Source: Novosphingobium sp. (GTDB taxonomy: Bacteria; Pseudomonadota; Alphaproteobacteria; Sphingomonadales; Sphingomonadaceae). From it: 64,000 nucleotides of DNA. The stretch lies in contig NZ_JAIXPP010000059.1 of the NCBI RefSeq assembly GCF_027486195.1, positions 62,001 through 126,000 on the forward strand, in the 5' to 3' direction. Every line of letters begins with the position of its first letter. Within the stretch, counting starts at the first letter, position 1. Below, piece by piece: positions 17,065 through 27,288 of the stretch. The position numbers and the translations under genes were made by a program. The notes under the pieces are model-generated. The model ran no database searches, was not told the origin of the DNA, and saw only the letters and a list, made by a program, of their open reading frames with translations.

Positions 17065-18699
17065 ATGCCGTTGCGTTACGCTGAAAAGGCGCCAGAGGCC
17101 TATCATGCCCCGCTTACGATCCGTCACTTGATGAACACAGCCTTGATCACATCGGCTGATCGGGAAATCGTTTACAGAGACAAGCACACCTACAGCTATC
17201 GGATATTCGCCGAGCGGATCGGGCGGCTTGCATCCTCGCTCTCGCAACTCGGTTGCGAGCAGGGAATGACAGTCGCAGTGTTGGACTGGGACAGTCATCG
17301 TTACCTCGAGGCCTATTTTGCAATCCCTATGATGGGGGCCGTCTTGCAGACGGTGAATATCCGAATGCCGACACCGCAGGTCGCCTACACACTGCAACAT
17401 GCGCGGGCCGAGATATTGCTCGTCCATTTCGATTTTTTCCCGATCGTCGAAGAAATCTTACCCTCGCTCACCGATGTGAAGGCCGTGGTCGCAATTATGG
17501 ACGGTGAGGTCGGGCCGCTACCGCCCTTCGCAATCGGCGAGTATGAAGTGTTGTCAGCAGCCGCTTCCCCCGATTTCCCGTTCGAGGACTTCGACGAGAA
17601 TGCGATCGCAACGACATTTTACACTACGGGAACCACAGGAGCACCTAAGGGTGTGTGCTTTTCCCATCGCCAGATCGTTCTGCACACCTTAGCTACGACA
17701 GGCCCCTTTGGCGGGGGCGATCAAGTGGACAGTATCGGGGTCGGCGACATCTACATGCCCTTGACGCCCATGTTCCATGTTCATGCCTGGGGCTTGCCTT
17801 ACATCGCGACGATGCTTGGACTGAAGCAAGTCTATCCCGGTCGCTATGATCCCGACCTTCTTTGCGCCCTGCGTCGCGAACATCACGTAACCTACTCTCA
17901 CTGCGTTCCGACAGTCTTGCAGATGGTCCTGCAGGCGGCGGAAGCGAATGGAACCGATCTTGAAGGATGGAAGATCACCATCGGCGGTTCTGCGCTGAGC
18001 AGGACGTTGTGCGCCGATGCCCGGCGTCATGGCATTAAAATACATGCCGGTTACGGCATGTCAGAAACTGCGCCGACAGTCTGCATCACGCACCTCCGAG
18101 GTGACGAGGGAGGCGATGAGGGCCAAATCGTCGATACGCTGATCGCATCGGGCGTTCCCATCCCGCTCGTGCAGGCCCGTATTGTCGATGAATCTATGAA
18201 CGCGCTGCCGCAAGACGGCGCGACCCGCGGAGAATTGGTCCTGCGAGCGCCTTGGCTAACGCCATGCTATACTGGTGACACTTCCGCTTCGGACGCCCTC
18301 TGGCGAGGCGGCTGGTTACATACCCAGGACATCGCGACAATTGACAAGCAAGGTTATATCCGCATCCGTGACCGACTGAAAGATGTCATCAAGACCGGCG
18401 GCGAATGGATCGATTCAATCCATCTCGAAGATTTGCTTGCACTTGCCGAAGGCGTGGCCCAAGTGGCCGTTATCGCGGTGGCGGACGCGAAGTGGGGTGA
18501 GCGACCGCTCGCGGTCATCGTTCCAAAACCTCAAGCTCAGCCGGACATCGAGACCCTAAATGCCCCGGTTGCGGCGGCAATCGCGGCAGGCCTTATTACG
18601 CGCTACGCGCGTCTCGATCGATTTGAACTGGTAAATGAGCTTCCGCGCACCAGTGTCGGGAAGATCGATAAGAAGGCATTGCGCGCACGCTATGCCTAG
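17065..18699 (+). CDS. AMP-dependent acyl-CoA synthetase (AlkK-like)
   Basis: The 544-residue ANL-family enzyme has the P-loop-like motif FYTTGTTGAPKGV (residues about 190-202), the A5 motif HAGYGMSETAP, the hinge region IRIRDRLKDVIKTGGEWI and the C-terminal catalytic lysine in PRTSVGKIDKKALR. The overall pattern resembles medium-chain fatty acid:CoA ligases (AlkK) and methylmercaptopropionate:CoA ligase (DmdB). GGAGG lies eight bases before ATG 17065. A 145-bp gap separates it from the aminotransferase gene. It has no place in the textbook pipecolate route, which ends at 2-oxoglutarate. It may activate an acyl side-product of the upstream oxygenase, or a dicarboxylate. Confidence 0.85.
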   Translation: MPLRYAEKAPEAYHAPLTIRHLMNTALITSADREIVYRDKHTYSYRIFAERIGRLASSLSQLGCEQGMTVAVLDWDSHRYLEAYFAIPMMGAVLQTVNIRMPTPQVAYTLQHARAEILLVHFDFFPIVEEILPSLTDVKAVVAIMDGEVGPLPPFAIGEYEVLSAAASPDFPFEDFDENAIATTFYTTGTTGAPKGVCFSHRQIVLHTLATTGPFGGGDQVDSIGVGDIYMPLTPMFHVHAWGLPYIATMLGLKQVYPGRYDPDLLCALRREHHVTYSHCVPTVLQMVLQAAEANGTDLEGWKITIGGSALSRTLCADARRHGIKIHAGYGMSETAPTVCITHLRGDEGGDEGQIVDTLIASGVPIPLVQARIVDESMNALPQDGATRGELVLRAPWLTPCYTGDTSASDALWRGGWLHTQDIATIDKQGYIRIRDRLKDVIKTGGEWIDSIHLEDLLALAEGVAQVAVIAVADAKWGERPLAVIVPKPQAQPDIETLNAPVAAAIAAGLITRYARLDRFELVNELPRTSVGKIDKKALRARYA

Positions 18700-18881
18700 A
18701 TTTTGCGTGATCGTCGCGCGCGTCACGTCACCCCGCCGAGCCTTGCCACGCGATGCAGGCTATCTGATCAAGGCCGGATGCGAATTTGCCCCAGACAAGC
18801 GCATCAGCCCTTCGCAAGAGTAGCGGCTACGCAGTTTTGACCAGATTGGGAGAAGTGGTGTTGTGAGCATCGCATATTATA

Positions 18882-19933
18882 GAGCGGTTTCCACACGTTC
18901 TGAATCGATTGGGATTCCCTTTGCGGGCTCGTTGTGATTCAGACTTCCTGCTGGTGACAGGAGGCCAGCATGGATGGCACGAACGCTTTCACAGGATCTT
19001 CGGGACAGGGTTGTCGCAGCGATTGATGGCGGCCTGAGTTGTCACGCGGCGGCGGCTCGCTTTGGGGTCAGCGTTTCGAGCGCGATCCGCTGGCGGCAAC
19101 GTGCGCTGGCGCATGGTCAGGCTGTTGCAAAGCCGCGCGGTGGTGACCGGCATTCAGGCAAGATCGAAGCACAAGGTGGCTTCATCCGGGAGTTGATTGC
19201 CGAGCAGGGCGACATAACCCTGGTTGAGGTTCAGGCGCGGCTGATCGAGCGCGGCGCGCTGGTCGGGATCGGCACGGTTCATCGGTTCTTCGTGCGTCAT
19301 GGGATCACGCGCAAAAAAAGACCGGGCACGCGGTCGAGCAGGACCGCCCCGACGTCCTGAGACAGCGCCAGCACTGGTTCGACGGTCAGATCGACCTCGA
19401 ACCCGAACGCCTCGTCTTCATCGACGAGACTTGGACCGCCACCAACATGACCCGCAGTCACGGGCGCTGCCGGAAGGGCGAGCGGCTGCGGATGGGCTTC
19501 CCGCATGGCCACCGCAAGACCACCACGCTGGTGGCAGGCCTGCGCATGACCGGCATGGTCGCGCCGATGGTGCTGGACGGGCCGATCAACGGCGACTGGT
19601 TCGAAGCCTATGTGGCGCAAGTTCTGGTGCCTGAGCTTCGCCCCGGCGACGTGGTCATCATGGACAACCTCTCGAGCCACAAACGGGCCGCTGTGAAGGA
19701 AAGGATCGAAGCGGCCGGCGCGACCATGCGCTTCCTTCCGCCATACAGCCCCGACTTCAACCCGATTGAGAAGGCCTTCTCCCGGCTCAAGGCAATGCTC
19801 CGCAAAGTGGGCGAGCGAACCGTCAGCGGGTTGTGGGACCTGATCGGCAGGCTCGTCGACATCTTCCAGCCAGACGAATGCGCCAACTACTTCAAATCAT
19901 GCGGCTATGAACCGGAATGAACGGAAACCGCTC
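18882..19933 (+). mobile_element. Complete IS630-family insertion sequence
   Basis: The ends are inverted repeats beginning GAGCGGTTTCC at 18882-18892, with the exact complement at 19923-19933. The element is flanked by TA on both sides (18880-18881 and 19934-19935), the target duplication of the IS630/Tc1/mariner group. It is 1052 bp with two overlapping transposase frames. The first 170 bp downstream of the acyl-CoA ligase are otherwise without genes. Confidence 0.92.
18974..19920 (+). CDS. IS630-family transposase, two frames joined by -1 frameshifting
   Basis: The first frame (18974-19360) encodes the helix-turn-helix part ([20 protein letters not shown], then [20 protein letters not shown]). 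The second frame continues from a run of seven A at 19313-19319 and encodes the DDE catalytic part: FIDETW (first Asp), [10 protein letters not shown] (second Asp) and [11 protein letters not shown] (Glu). A -1 shift at the A7 run joins HGITRKK to [19 protein letters not shown] without gap, the arrangement used by many IS630 elements. All three acidic residues are present, so the transposase may be active. Confidence 0.9.
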
Positions 19934-20058
19934 TAGAGGTATCCGAAGCCCGGCGGCTACGGGATCTCGAGAGCGAGAACGCCAAGCTCAAGCGGCTTCT
20001 GGCCGATGCGATGTTGGACCAGGCTGCGTTGAAGGATCTTCTGGCAAAAAAGTTCTAA
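19932..20058 (+). pseudogene. IS3-family OrfA, C-terminal remnant
   Basis: The last 41 residues of an IS3 OrfA are readable from the IS630 junction: [16 protein letters not shown], then [24 protein letters not shown] and a stop. This is the leucine-zipper end of OrfA. The helix-turn-helix part is missing, so the element cannot make a complete OrfAB fusion. Confidence 0.85.
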
Positions 20059-20990
20059 CGCCCGCCGCGAAGCGGGAAGCTGTTGTTCATCTCCAAGCGT
20101 GCCACGGGATGAGCGAACGGCGGGCGTGCCGTGTCATTGATGCTGATCGCAAGAGCGTACGCTACCGTTCCACACGGGACGATGATGCCGATCTGCGCGA
20201 GAAGCTGCGCGGGTTGGCCAACCAGCGTCGCCGGTTCGGCTATCGCCGTTTGCACATCCTGCTGCGCCGGGAGGGCGTGATGATCAACCGGAAGAAGACC
20301 CAGCGGCTCTACAAGGAGGAAGGTCTGGCAGTGAGGCGGCGACGCAGCCGCAGGCGGGCTGTCGGGACCAGGGCGCGAGCTCCAGTGCTTGCTATGCCGA
20401 ACCAGCGCTGGAGCCTCGACTTTGTTCATGACCAGATGGCGTCAGGAAGGCGGTTCCGGGTGTTCAATGTGGTCGATGACGTGACCAGGGAGTGCCTGGC
20501 GGCGGTGCCGGACACCTCGATCTCCGGGCACCGTGTCGTGCGCGAGCTGACCCAGCTGATCACCCAGCGGGGCAAACCGGGCATGATCGTAAGCGACAAT
20601 GGCACCGAGCTCACCAGCAATGCCGTTCTGGCATGGTGCGGTCAGATCGGCGTGGAGTGGCATTACATCGCTCCGGGCAAACCGATGCAGAACGGCTACG
20701 TCGAGAGCTTCAATGGCCCCATGCGCGATGAGCTTCTCAATGAGACCCTGTTCATGAGCCTTGCCCATGCAAAGGTCGAGATCGCTGCCTGGGTCGAGGA
20801 TTACAACCGGGAAAGACCACACTCGTCCATCGGCTACGTGACCCCGGCGGCGTTCGCTGCTGAATTGGATAAGCAATGGCCCGCTTCGCTACGCCCTACG
20901 GGCTCCGCTACGCAGCCCATTGCTTCAACCGCGCTGATGCGCAAAACAACCGTCCGACTCTAATCCGACCTGGCGGAAAGCTGGGGGTCA
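19934..20990 (+). mobile_element. IS3-family element, 5' end missing at the IS630 junction
   Basis: Immediately right of the IS630 end, sequence of an IS3-family element begins in the middle of orfA and continues to a right end reading GGAAAGCTGGGGGTCA (to 20990). This has the terminal TG...CA form of IS3 elements when read from outside. The orfA start and the left inverted repeat are not found left of the IS630 element (18700-18880). The 5' part was therefore lost, not merely separated by the insertion. Confidence 0.8.
20061..20963 (+). CDS. IS3-family transposase OrfB (DDE integrase core)
   Basis: The frame contains an HTH_21-type segment ([50 protein letters not shown]) and the rve integrase core. 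The DDE residues are D in [11 protein letters not shown] in [13 protein letters not shown] and E in [17 protein letters not shown]. In intact elements OrfB is made by -1 frameshifting from OrfA at A6G, and that motif (20046-20052) is preserved here. The N-terminal boundary is therefore approximate. Without the OrfA start it is probably not expressed. Confidence 0.85.
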   Translation, partial: PAAKREAVVHLQACHGMSERRACRVIDADRKSVRYRSTRDDDADLREKLRGLANQRRRFGYRRLHILLRREGVMINRKKTQRLYKEEGLAVRRRRSRRRAVGTRARAPVLAMPNQRWSLDFVHDQMASGRRFRVFNVVDDVTRECLAAVPDTSISGHRVVRELTQLITQRGKPGMIVSDNGTELTSNAVLAWCGQIGVEWHYIAPGKPMQNGYVESFNGPMRDELLNETLFMSLAHAKVEIAAWVEDYNRERPHSSIGYVTPAAFAAELDKQWPASLRPTGSATQPIASTALMRKTTVRL

Positions 20991-21092
20991 CGTCACGTTG
21001 TCGGAGCTACCTAGAAAGCTACCTAAAGGATCAAAGAGACCAGGACGCGGCCTGATCGTCCAGATTTAAATAATTCATTTATATGGAAAATT

Positions 21093-21168
<76 letters not shown>

Positions 21169-21246
21169 ACACCGTACCGCTTCCGGTAACCGGGAGCTGC
21201 CCAATTAGCGATTTCTGCCGCCCTGCCAAGCCCCAAATTCGAAAAA

Positions 21247-22362
21247 TTATCGCAAGGCTCCGCGCGGCGTGCGCGACCAGCGGTCTACGGCCATCAAAGT
21301 GCCGATGCAGAGCATGTTGGTCATCATCGAGGAGCCGCCGTGGCTGACGAAGGGCAGGGGGATGCCCACCACCGGCGCAAGGCCCATGACCATCATCAGG
21401 TTGATGCACACGTAGAAAAAGATCGTCGTCACCATGCCCGCCGCAAGCAGGCGCGAGAAGCGGTCCGGCGCGCGCAGGGCTACGCCGAGGCCCCAGCGCA
21501 GCACCAGCGCGAAGACGATGAGGACGAAGAAGCCGCCGATCATGCCCCACTCCTCCGCCATCGTGGCGAAGACGAAGTCGGTGTGCGCTTCGGGCAGATA
21601 ATCGAGGTGGCTTTGCGAGCCCTGGCCGAAGCCCTTGCCGAACAGGCCGCCCGAGCCGATCGCGATCTTTGACTGGGTGATGTGATAGCCTGAACCCAGC
21701 GGATCGCTTTCGGGATCGAGGAACACCAGCACGCGCTTCCGCTGATAATCGTGCAGCACCGTGAAGAACGCCAGCGGCGCGGCGACCGCGATGGCTGCCC
21801 CTCCGCTGATGAACAGCCACAAGGGCAGCCCGGCGAGGAACATGATCACCACCGCGCCAAAGCTGATCGCAAGGCCGGTGCCGAGATCGGGCTGGAGCAT
21901 GACGAGCCCCGCCGGCAGGCCCAGCAGCACCACCGCCGGCGCGATCGCCCGCCAGGTGCGGATTTCGGAAGGCGGGAGCACGCTGTAGAACCACGCGAGG
22001 ACCAGCACGATGCACGGCTTCATCAGTTCCGAAGGCTGGAGCTGCATGAAACCCAGATTGAGCCACCGCTGGCTGCCCCCGCTGACCCGGCCGAGCAGCT
22101 CGACCAGCACCAGCAGCACGCAGAGCAAGGCATAGGACGGCAGCGCCGCATTCTTGAACCACGCGGACGGAATGCGAGAGACGACCATCGCCATGCCTAG
22201 GAACACCACGAAGCGCACCACGTGGAGCAGCGCCCAGGGCATCAGGTGCCCGCCTGCCGCAGAATAGAGCACCGCGCCGCCGAAGGTGACGAGCGCGCAG
22301 AGCGGCAGAATCACGCCCCATGGCTGGCGGGCGATGAATGCGGGGATATAGGCGCGCTGCAT
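21247..22362 (-). CDS. rodA: Rod-shape peptidoglycan glycosyltransferase RodA (SEDS family)
   Basis: The 371-residue membrane protein of about ten helices has SEDS motifs: RWLNLGFMQLQPSELMKPCIVL, GLVMLQPDLGTGLAI, and near the C-terminus VVGIPLPFVSHGGSSMMTNM. RodA polymerises lipid II glycan strands in the elongasome together with PBP2. It is the last gene of the mreB-mreC-mreD-mrdA-rodA operon, three bases after mrdA. Its stop lies about 80 bases from tRNA-Lys. Confidence 0.96.
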   Translation of the reverse strand: MQRAYIPAFIARQPWGVILPLCALVTFGGAVLYSAAGGHLMPWALLHVVRFVVFLGMAMVVSRIPSAWFKNAALPSYALLCVLLVLVELLGRVSGGSQRWLNLGFMQLQPSELMKPCIVLVLAWFYSVLPPSEIRTWRAIAPAVVLLGLPAGLVMLQPDLGTGLAISFGAVVIMFLAGLPLWLFISGGAAIAVAAPLAFFTVLHDYQRKRVLVFLDPESDPLGSGYHITQSKIAIGSGGLFGKGFGQGSQSHLDYLPEAHTDFVFATMAEEWGMIGGFFVLIVFALVLRWGLGVALRAPDRFSRLLAAGMVTTIFFYVCINLMMVMGLAPVVGIPLPFVSHGGSSMMTNMLCIGTLMAVDRWSRTPRGALR

Positions 22363-22365
22363 GCC

Positions 22366-24495
22366 CTAGGCTCCCGGTGCCGGCGCGGCGGGCGCGGCGG
22401 TGGCGGCAGGAGTAGGCGCGGCTGCGGGCGCGGTCAGATCGGCCGGGGCAGGGGAGGTTTCGGGTTCGGGCGCGGGCGGTGCCGCATCGGTTTGCGCGGC
22501 GGTCGGTTCGGCGATGGGGGTGTTGTCGGCTGCGACTGCCTCGGCCGCCTGCGCCTCGTCCGGCGCCGCTGGTGCGCTCGCACCGAACCGGGCGGCATAG
22601 GCGTTATACTTGGCGGCCATGCGCTGCTGCACGTTGCCGCCCCATTCCTTCTCGTAGCCTTCGAGCACTTCCATCGCCTTGGCGCGGTCGAACAGGAAGG
22701 TCATCACGTCGCGTGCGATGGGGTAGGCCGCGCCCGATCCGCCGCCATGCTCGATGGCGACAGCGCAGGCATAGCGCGGCTTGTCGAACGGCGCGAAGCA
22801 GATGAAGTGGCCGTGGTCGCGGTGTTTCCACAGGCCGCCCTTGCCATTGCCGATATTGAGCCCGACGACCTGTGCGGTGCCGGTCTTGCCGGCCATCTGC
22901 ACACCTTCCACCGGCAGCCGCGCCTTGCCCGCCGTGCCGCGCCCGTTGACGACCTCGTTCATCGCGGCGTGGATCAGATCGAGGTGATCCTGCCGGATGC
23001 CGAGCGAGGGCGCCTGCGGGGCGTGGTGGTCCATCAGGAGGCGCGGGGTGAGCTGCAGGCCGGACGCAAGGCGCGAGGCCATCACCGCCTGCTGCAGCGG
23101 ATTGACCAGCATGTAGCCTTGGCCGATCGTGGCGTTCACGGTGTCATAGATCGCCCATTCCTTGCCATACTTGCGCTGCTTCCACGCTGGATCGGGCACC
23201 GTGCCATAGGATTGGCCGGGATAGGGCATGGGGAATTCCTGCCCCAGCCCCAGCCGCCGCGCCATCGCGGCGATCTTGTCCATCCCGATCTGCTGGGCAA
23301 AGTGATAGAAGTAGACGTCGCACGACTGGTAGATGCCCTTCGACATGTTGGTCGTGCCATGCCCCCGGTGGTTCCAGCAGTGGAACACGCGGTTCCCCAC
23401 GCGCAGCCCCCCCGCGCAGCCGACGCTCGCTTCGGGATCGAGCCCGGCTTCAAGGAAGGAGAGTGCGACCATCGGCTTTACCGTGGAGCCCGGCGGATAG
23501 AGCCCGCGGAGCACCTTGTTGCGCAAGGGTACGTGATCGTCTTCGGCCAGCATCTTCCATTCGATGCGGCCGATGCCATCGGCAAAGCTGTTGGGATCGA
23601 AGCTGGGCATCGAGACCATCGCGAGCACGTCGCCGCTCGCGCAGTCCATCACCACGACCGAGCCGGATTCAAGCCCGATCCGCCGCGCAGCATAGTCTTG
23701 AAGGCCCGCATCGATAGTGAGCTGGATCGGCTTTCCGGGCACGTCCTCGCGCGTGCCGAGATCGCGCACCACGCGCCCGCCTGCCGTCGCCTCCACCCGC
23801 CGCGCACCAGGAACGCCGCGCAGGCGCTCCTCGAAGTGCTTTTCCAGGCCATCCTTGCCGATCTTGAAGCCCGGCGTGATCAGCAGCGGATTACGCTCCT
23901 TCTCGTAGTCTTCCGCCGAAGCCGGGCCGACATAACCGACGAGATGGCCCACCGCCGCGCCGGTGGGATAATAGCGCGAGAAGCCGCGCTGCGGGATCAC
24001 GCCGGGGAGTTCGGGGAGGCGCACGCTGACCGCGGCGAATTTGTCCCAATCGAGGTTGGAGGCCACTTCGACTGGCTGGAAGCCGCGCGCCTTCTTCAGC
24101 TTGTCCTTGATATCGCTGACCCGGTCTGCAGTCAGGCCGAGAAGCTTTGACAGCGTGGCCATTGTCGCATCGGCATCGACGACACGGTCGGGCACGAGAT
24201 CGACGCGAAAGTCTGCGCGGTTGGCCGCAAGCGCCGCGCCGGTGCGATCGATCACCCAGCCGCGCCGGGGCGGGATCAGCGTGAGATTGACTCGGTTGCT
24301 TTCCGACGCCGCGCGGTACTTGGCGTTTTCCGCCACGGCGAGCCAGGTGAGCCGCCCGGCGAGCAGGAGGCCGACGCTTGCCTGCGCCATGCCCAGCACA
24401 AAGGTCCGCCGCTCAAAGGAATGGGTGAGCTGCGCTCCGGTGACCGGCAGGGGCTTTGTTTGCTTGGACCAGGGCCATGTCCATGTCTGGCGCAT
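22366..24495 (-). CDS. mrdA: Penicillin-binding protein 2 (peptidoglycan transpeptidase)
   Basis: The 709-residue protein has an N-terminal membrane anchor (TFVLGMAQASVGLLLAG), a PBP dimerisation region and a transpeptidase domain. The motifs are STVK (PPGSTVKPMVAL, near residue 335), SCD (GIYQSCDVYFY) and KTG (AGKTGTAQVVG, near 535). It crosslinks elongation peptidoglycan with RodA in the periplasm. The last 75 or so residues form an Ala/Pro-rich tail (many AAP repeats), longer than in E. coli PBP2 and probably disordered. It begins four bases after mreD. Confidence 0.96.
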   Translation of the reverse strand: MRQTWTWPWSKQTKPLPVTGAQLTHSFERRTFVLGMAQASVGLLLAGRLTWLAVAENAKYRAASESNRVNLTLIPPRRGWVIDRTGAALAANRADFRVDLVPDRVVDADATMATLSKLLGLTADRVSDIKDKLKKARGFQPVEVASNLDWDKFAAVSVRLPELPGVIPQRGFSRYYPTGAAVGHLVGYVGPASAEDYEKERNPLLITPGFKIGKDGLEKHFEERLRGVPGARRVEATAGGRVVRDLGTREDVPGKPIQLTIDAGLQDYAARRIGLESGSVVVMDCASGDVLAMVSMPSFDPNSFADGIGRIEWKMLAEDDHVPLRNKVLRGLYPPGSTVKPMVALSFLEAGLDPEASVGCAGGLRVGNRVFHCWNHRGHGTTNMSKGIYQSCDVYFYHFAQQIGMDKIAAMARRLGLGQEFPMPYPGQSYGTVPDPAWKQRKYGKEWAIYDTVNATIGQGYMLVNPLQQAVMASRLASGLQLTPRLLMDHHAPQAPSLGIRQDHLDLIHAAMNEVVNGRGTAGKARLPVEGVQMAGKTGTAQVVGLNIGNGKGGLWKHRDHGHFICFAPFDKPRYACAVAIEHGGGSGAAYPIARDVMTFLFDRAKAMEVLEGYEKEWGGNVQQRMAAKYNAYAARFGASAPAAPDEAQAAEAVAADNTPIAEPTAAQTDAAPPAPEPETSPAPADLTAPAAAPTPAATAAPAAPAPGA

Positions 24496-24499
24496 CGCA

Positions 24500-25072
24500 T
24501 CAAACCGAGCGCAAGGGGAGCAGGCGGATGCGATCGAGCAGCGCGACGAGCCGGGTTACCAGCGGATAGAGCGCGAGCGTCACGAGCAGTTGCGGGCCGA
24601 TCACGAGCGGCAGCGGATAGGCGGCGGCAAGGCCTGCGATGCCCGCGCAAAGCACGAGATAGGCGATCATCATCAGGCAGGCCACAGCCCAATCCTGCAC
24701 GAAGCTGCGCCACAACAGGCGGTTGTCGATCGTGTCCATCACCAGCATCGCGGCGGACCATAGCACGATCGCGCAGCCGAAGGGCTGCCCGCTGTAAAGA
24801 TCATCGAACGCACCAAGCGGGAGGCCTGCCCAAAGCGGCAGGAGGCTGGGGCGGAGCATGCGCCAGGCGAGGAACACCATGAACGCCAGCGGCGGCACCA
24901 GCGGCGCGGACGCGATGACCGGCGAGAACGCGGCCAGCGACGCCAGCATGACCGAAATCCACGGTAGGCCGGAGGCGAGCAGCGGGGAGGGCGCCCGGTT
25001 GATCCGCTGGGGGACGATGTCCTCCGGTCGCATCGGCAGGCTCGGCAGATCGGGCAGGCGCGGGAACGGCAT
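24500..25072 (-). CDS. mreD: Rod shape-determining protein MreD
   Basis: The 190-residue protein has five to six predicted membrane helices. Features of MreD include LPLWAGLPLGAFDDLYSGQPFGCAIVLWSAAM and a charged N-terminus containing PEDIVPQRINRAPSP. MreD is an inner-membrane elongasome part that works with MreC. It is recognised mostly from hydropathy and operon position, since the family is poorly conserved. Its ATG overlaps the mreC stop by one base. Confidence 0.9.
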   Translation of the reverse strand: MPFPRLPDLPSLPMRPEDIVPQRINRAPSPLLASGLPWISVMLASLAAFSPVIASAPLVPPLAFMVFLAWRMLRPSLLPLWAGLPLGAFDDLYSGQPFGCAIVLWSAAMLVMDTIDNRLLWRSFVQDWAVACLMMIAYLVLCAGIAGLAAAYPLPLVIGPQLLVTLALYPLVTRLVALLDRIRLLPLRSV

Positions 25073-25992
25073 CAGGTGCCGCCTCCGGCTTCGCTGGGCT
25101 CGGGCGCAGGCCCGGCGGCCTGCTGGCTGGCCCCGAGCGCGGTGATGGCTGCTGGCTGGAACACCGGCAGGACAACCACGAAATCGGCATCGGCTGGATC
25201 GCTGGCGAGGTGGCCCACGCCGCCATCGTGCAGCACCTCGGTGACCACCGCGACAGGAATGCCCGGCGGATAGAGCCCGCCCGAGCCTGAGGTCACGAAG
25301 ACATCGCCGAGCTTGAGCGGATTGACCCCCATGTTGAGCAGGCGGATGGCGATGCGCCCGTCGGACTTGCCTTCGACAAATGCGGGCAGGCCATCGCGCG
25401 CGCGGCGGACGGGGACAACGTTTTCGGGGTCGGTCACCAGCAGCACGCGCGCGGTGCCAGGGCCGGTCTCGATCACGCGGCCGATGAGGCCGGCGGCCGA
25501 GCGCACCGGCTGGCCCGGGCGCACCCCTTGCGAGGAGCCTGCGGAAAGCACCGCAAAGCGGCGCGCGCTGGCCGATGTCGAGCCGATCAGGCGCGCGGCG
25601 GCCACCGGCTTGACCGCCGGATCGACAATGCCGAGCAGCGCCTTCAGCCGCCGGTTCTCGCCTTCCAGCGCCTGCATGGTGAGGGCATTGGCGCGCGCGG
25701 CGGCGACTTCACGGGAAAGTGCCGCGTTCTGGCGGCCAGCCTGGAAATAGGCGCCGATGGCCGCGATCACGCTCTGGCCCGCCGCCCGGGTCTCCGCGCC
25801 GGCCTCACCGGCGGGACGCGCGATCTCGCTTGCCGCGCCGCGCACCGAGCTGAACGCGGACGGGTTGACGATGCTCACGATCAGGAGCGCCGCGCCCGCA
25901 AGGAAACCGGCCACGGCGATGACGTAGCCGGTGAAGATCCCGTATTGCGCCCTGCGCGAAAAGCCCGGGCGCCGGTCCGCAGGCCGCGCCAT
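25072..25992 (-). CDS. mreC: Rod shape-determining protein MreC
   Basis: The 306-residue bitopic protein has a membrane helix at about 18-38 (IFTGYVIAVAGFLAGAALLIVSIV), a coiled coil around 75-115 (SREVAAARANALTMQALEGENRRLKALLG) and the periplasmic beta domains (LIGSTSASARRFAVLSAGSSQGVRPGQPV, VFVTSGSGGLYPPGIPVAVV). The family polymerises in the periplasm and activates PBP2. The last 20 residues are rich in Ala, Pro and Gly. It lies about 58 bases after mreB. Confidence 0.96.
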   Translation of the reverse strand: MARPADRRPGFSRRAQYGIFTGYVIAVAGFLAGAALLIVSIVNPSAFSSVRGAASEIARPAGEAGAETRAAGQSVIAAIGAYFQAGRQNAALSREVAAARANALTMQALEGENRRLKALLGIVDPAVKPVAAARLIGSTSASARRFAVLSAGSSQGVRPGQPVRSAAGLIGRVIETGPGTARVLLVTDPENVVPVRRARDGLPAFVEGKSDGRIAIRLLNMGVNPLKLGDVFVTSGSGGLYPPGIPVAVVTEVLHDGGVGHLASDPADADFVVVLPVFQPAAITALGASQQAAGPAPEPSEAGGGT

Positions 25993-26050
25993 CCAGCTAC
26001 CTTTCCTTATGCGAACCCAAAGCGATGTGGCCGCATGCCATCGAGCGGCC

Positions 26051-27271
<1,221 letters not shown>

Positions 27272-27288
27272 CTAGGCTGCCCCGATCC

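Noticed and set aside
18700..18880. Left half of the IS3 element
   Set aside because: The sequence does not encode OrfA residues and has no TGACCCC-type end; it is ordinary non-coding DNA after the acyl-CoA ligase.
22222..24150. Open frame of 642 codons on the plus strand
   Set aside because: It lies wholly opposite mrdA, has His/Arg/Asp-rich low-similarity content typical of antisense frames in high-GC genes, and the minus strand encodes clear PBP2 motifs.
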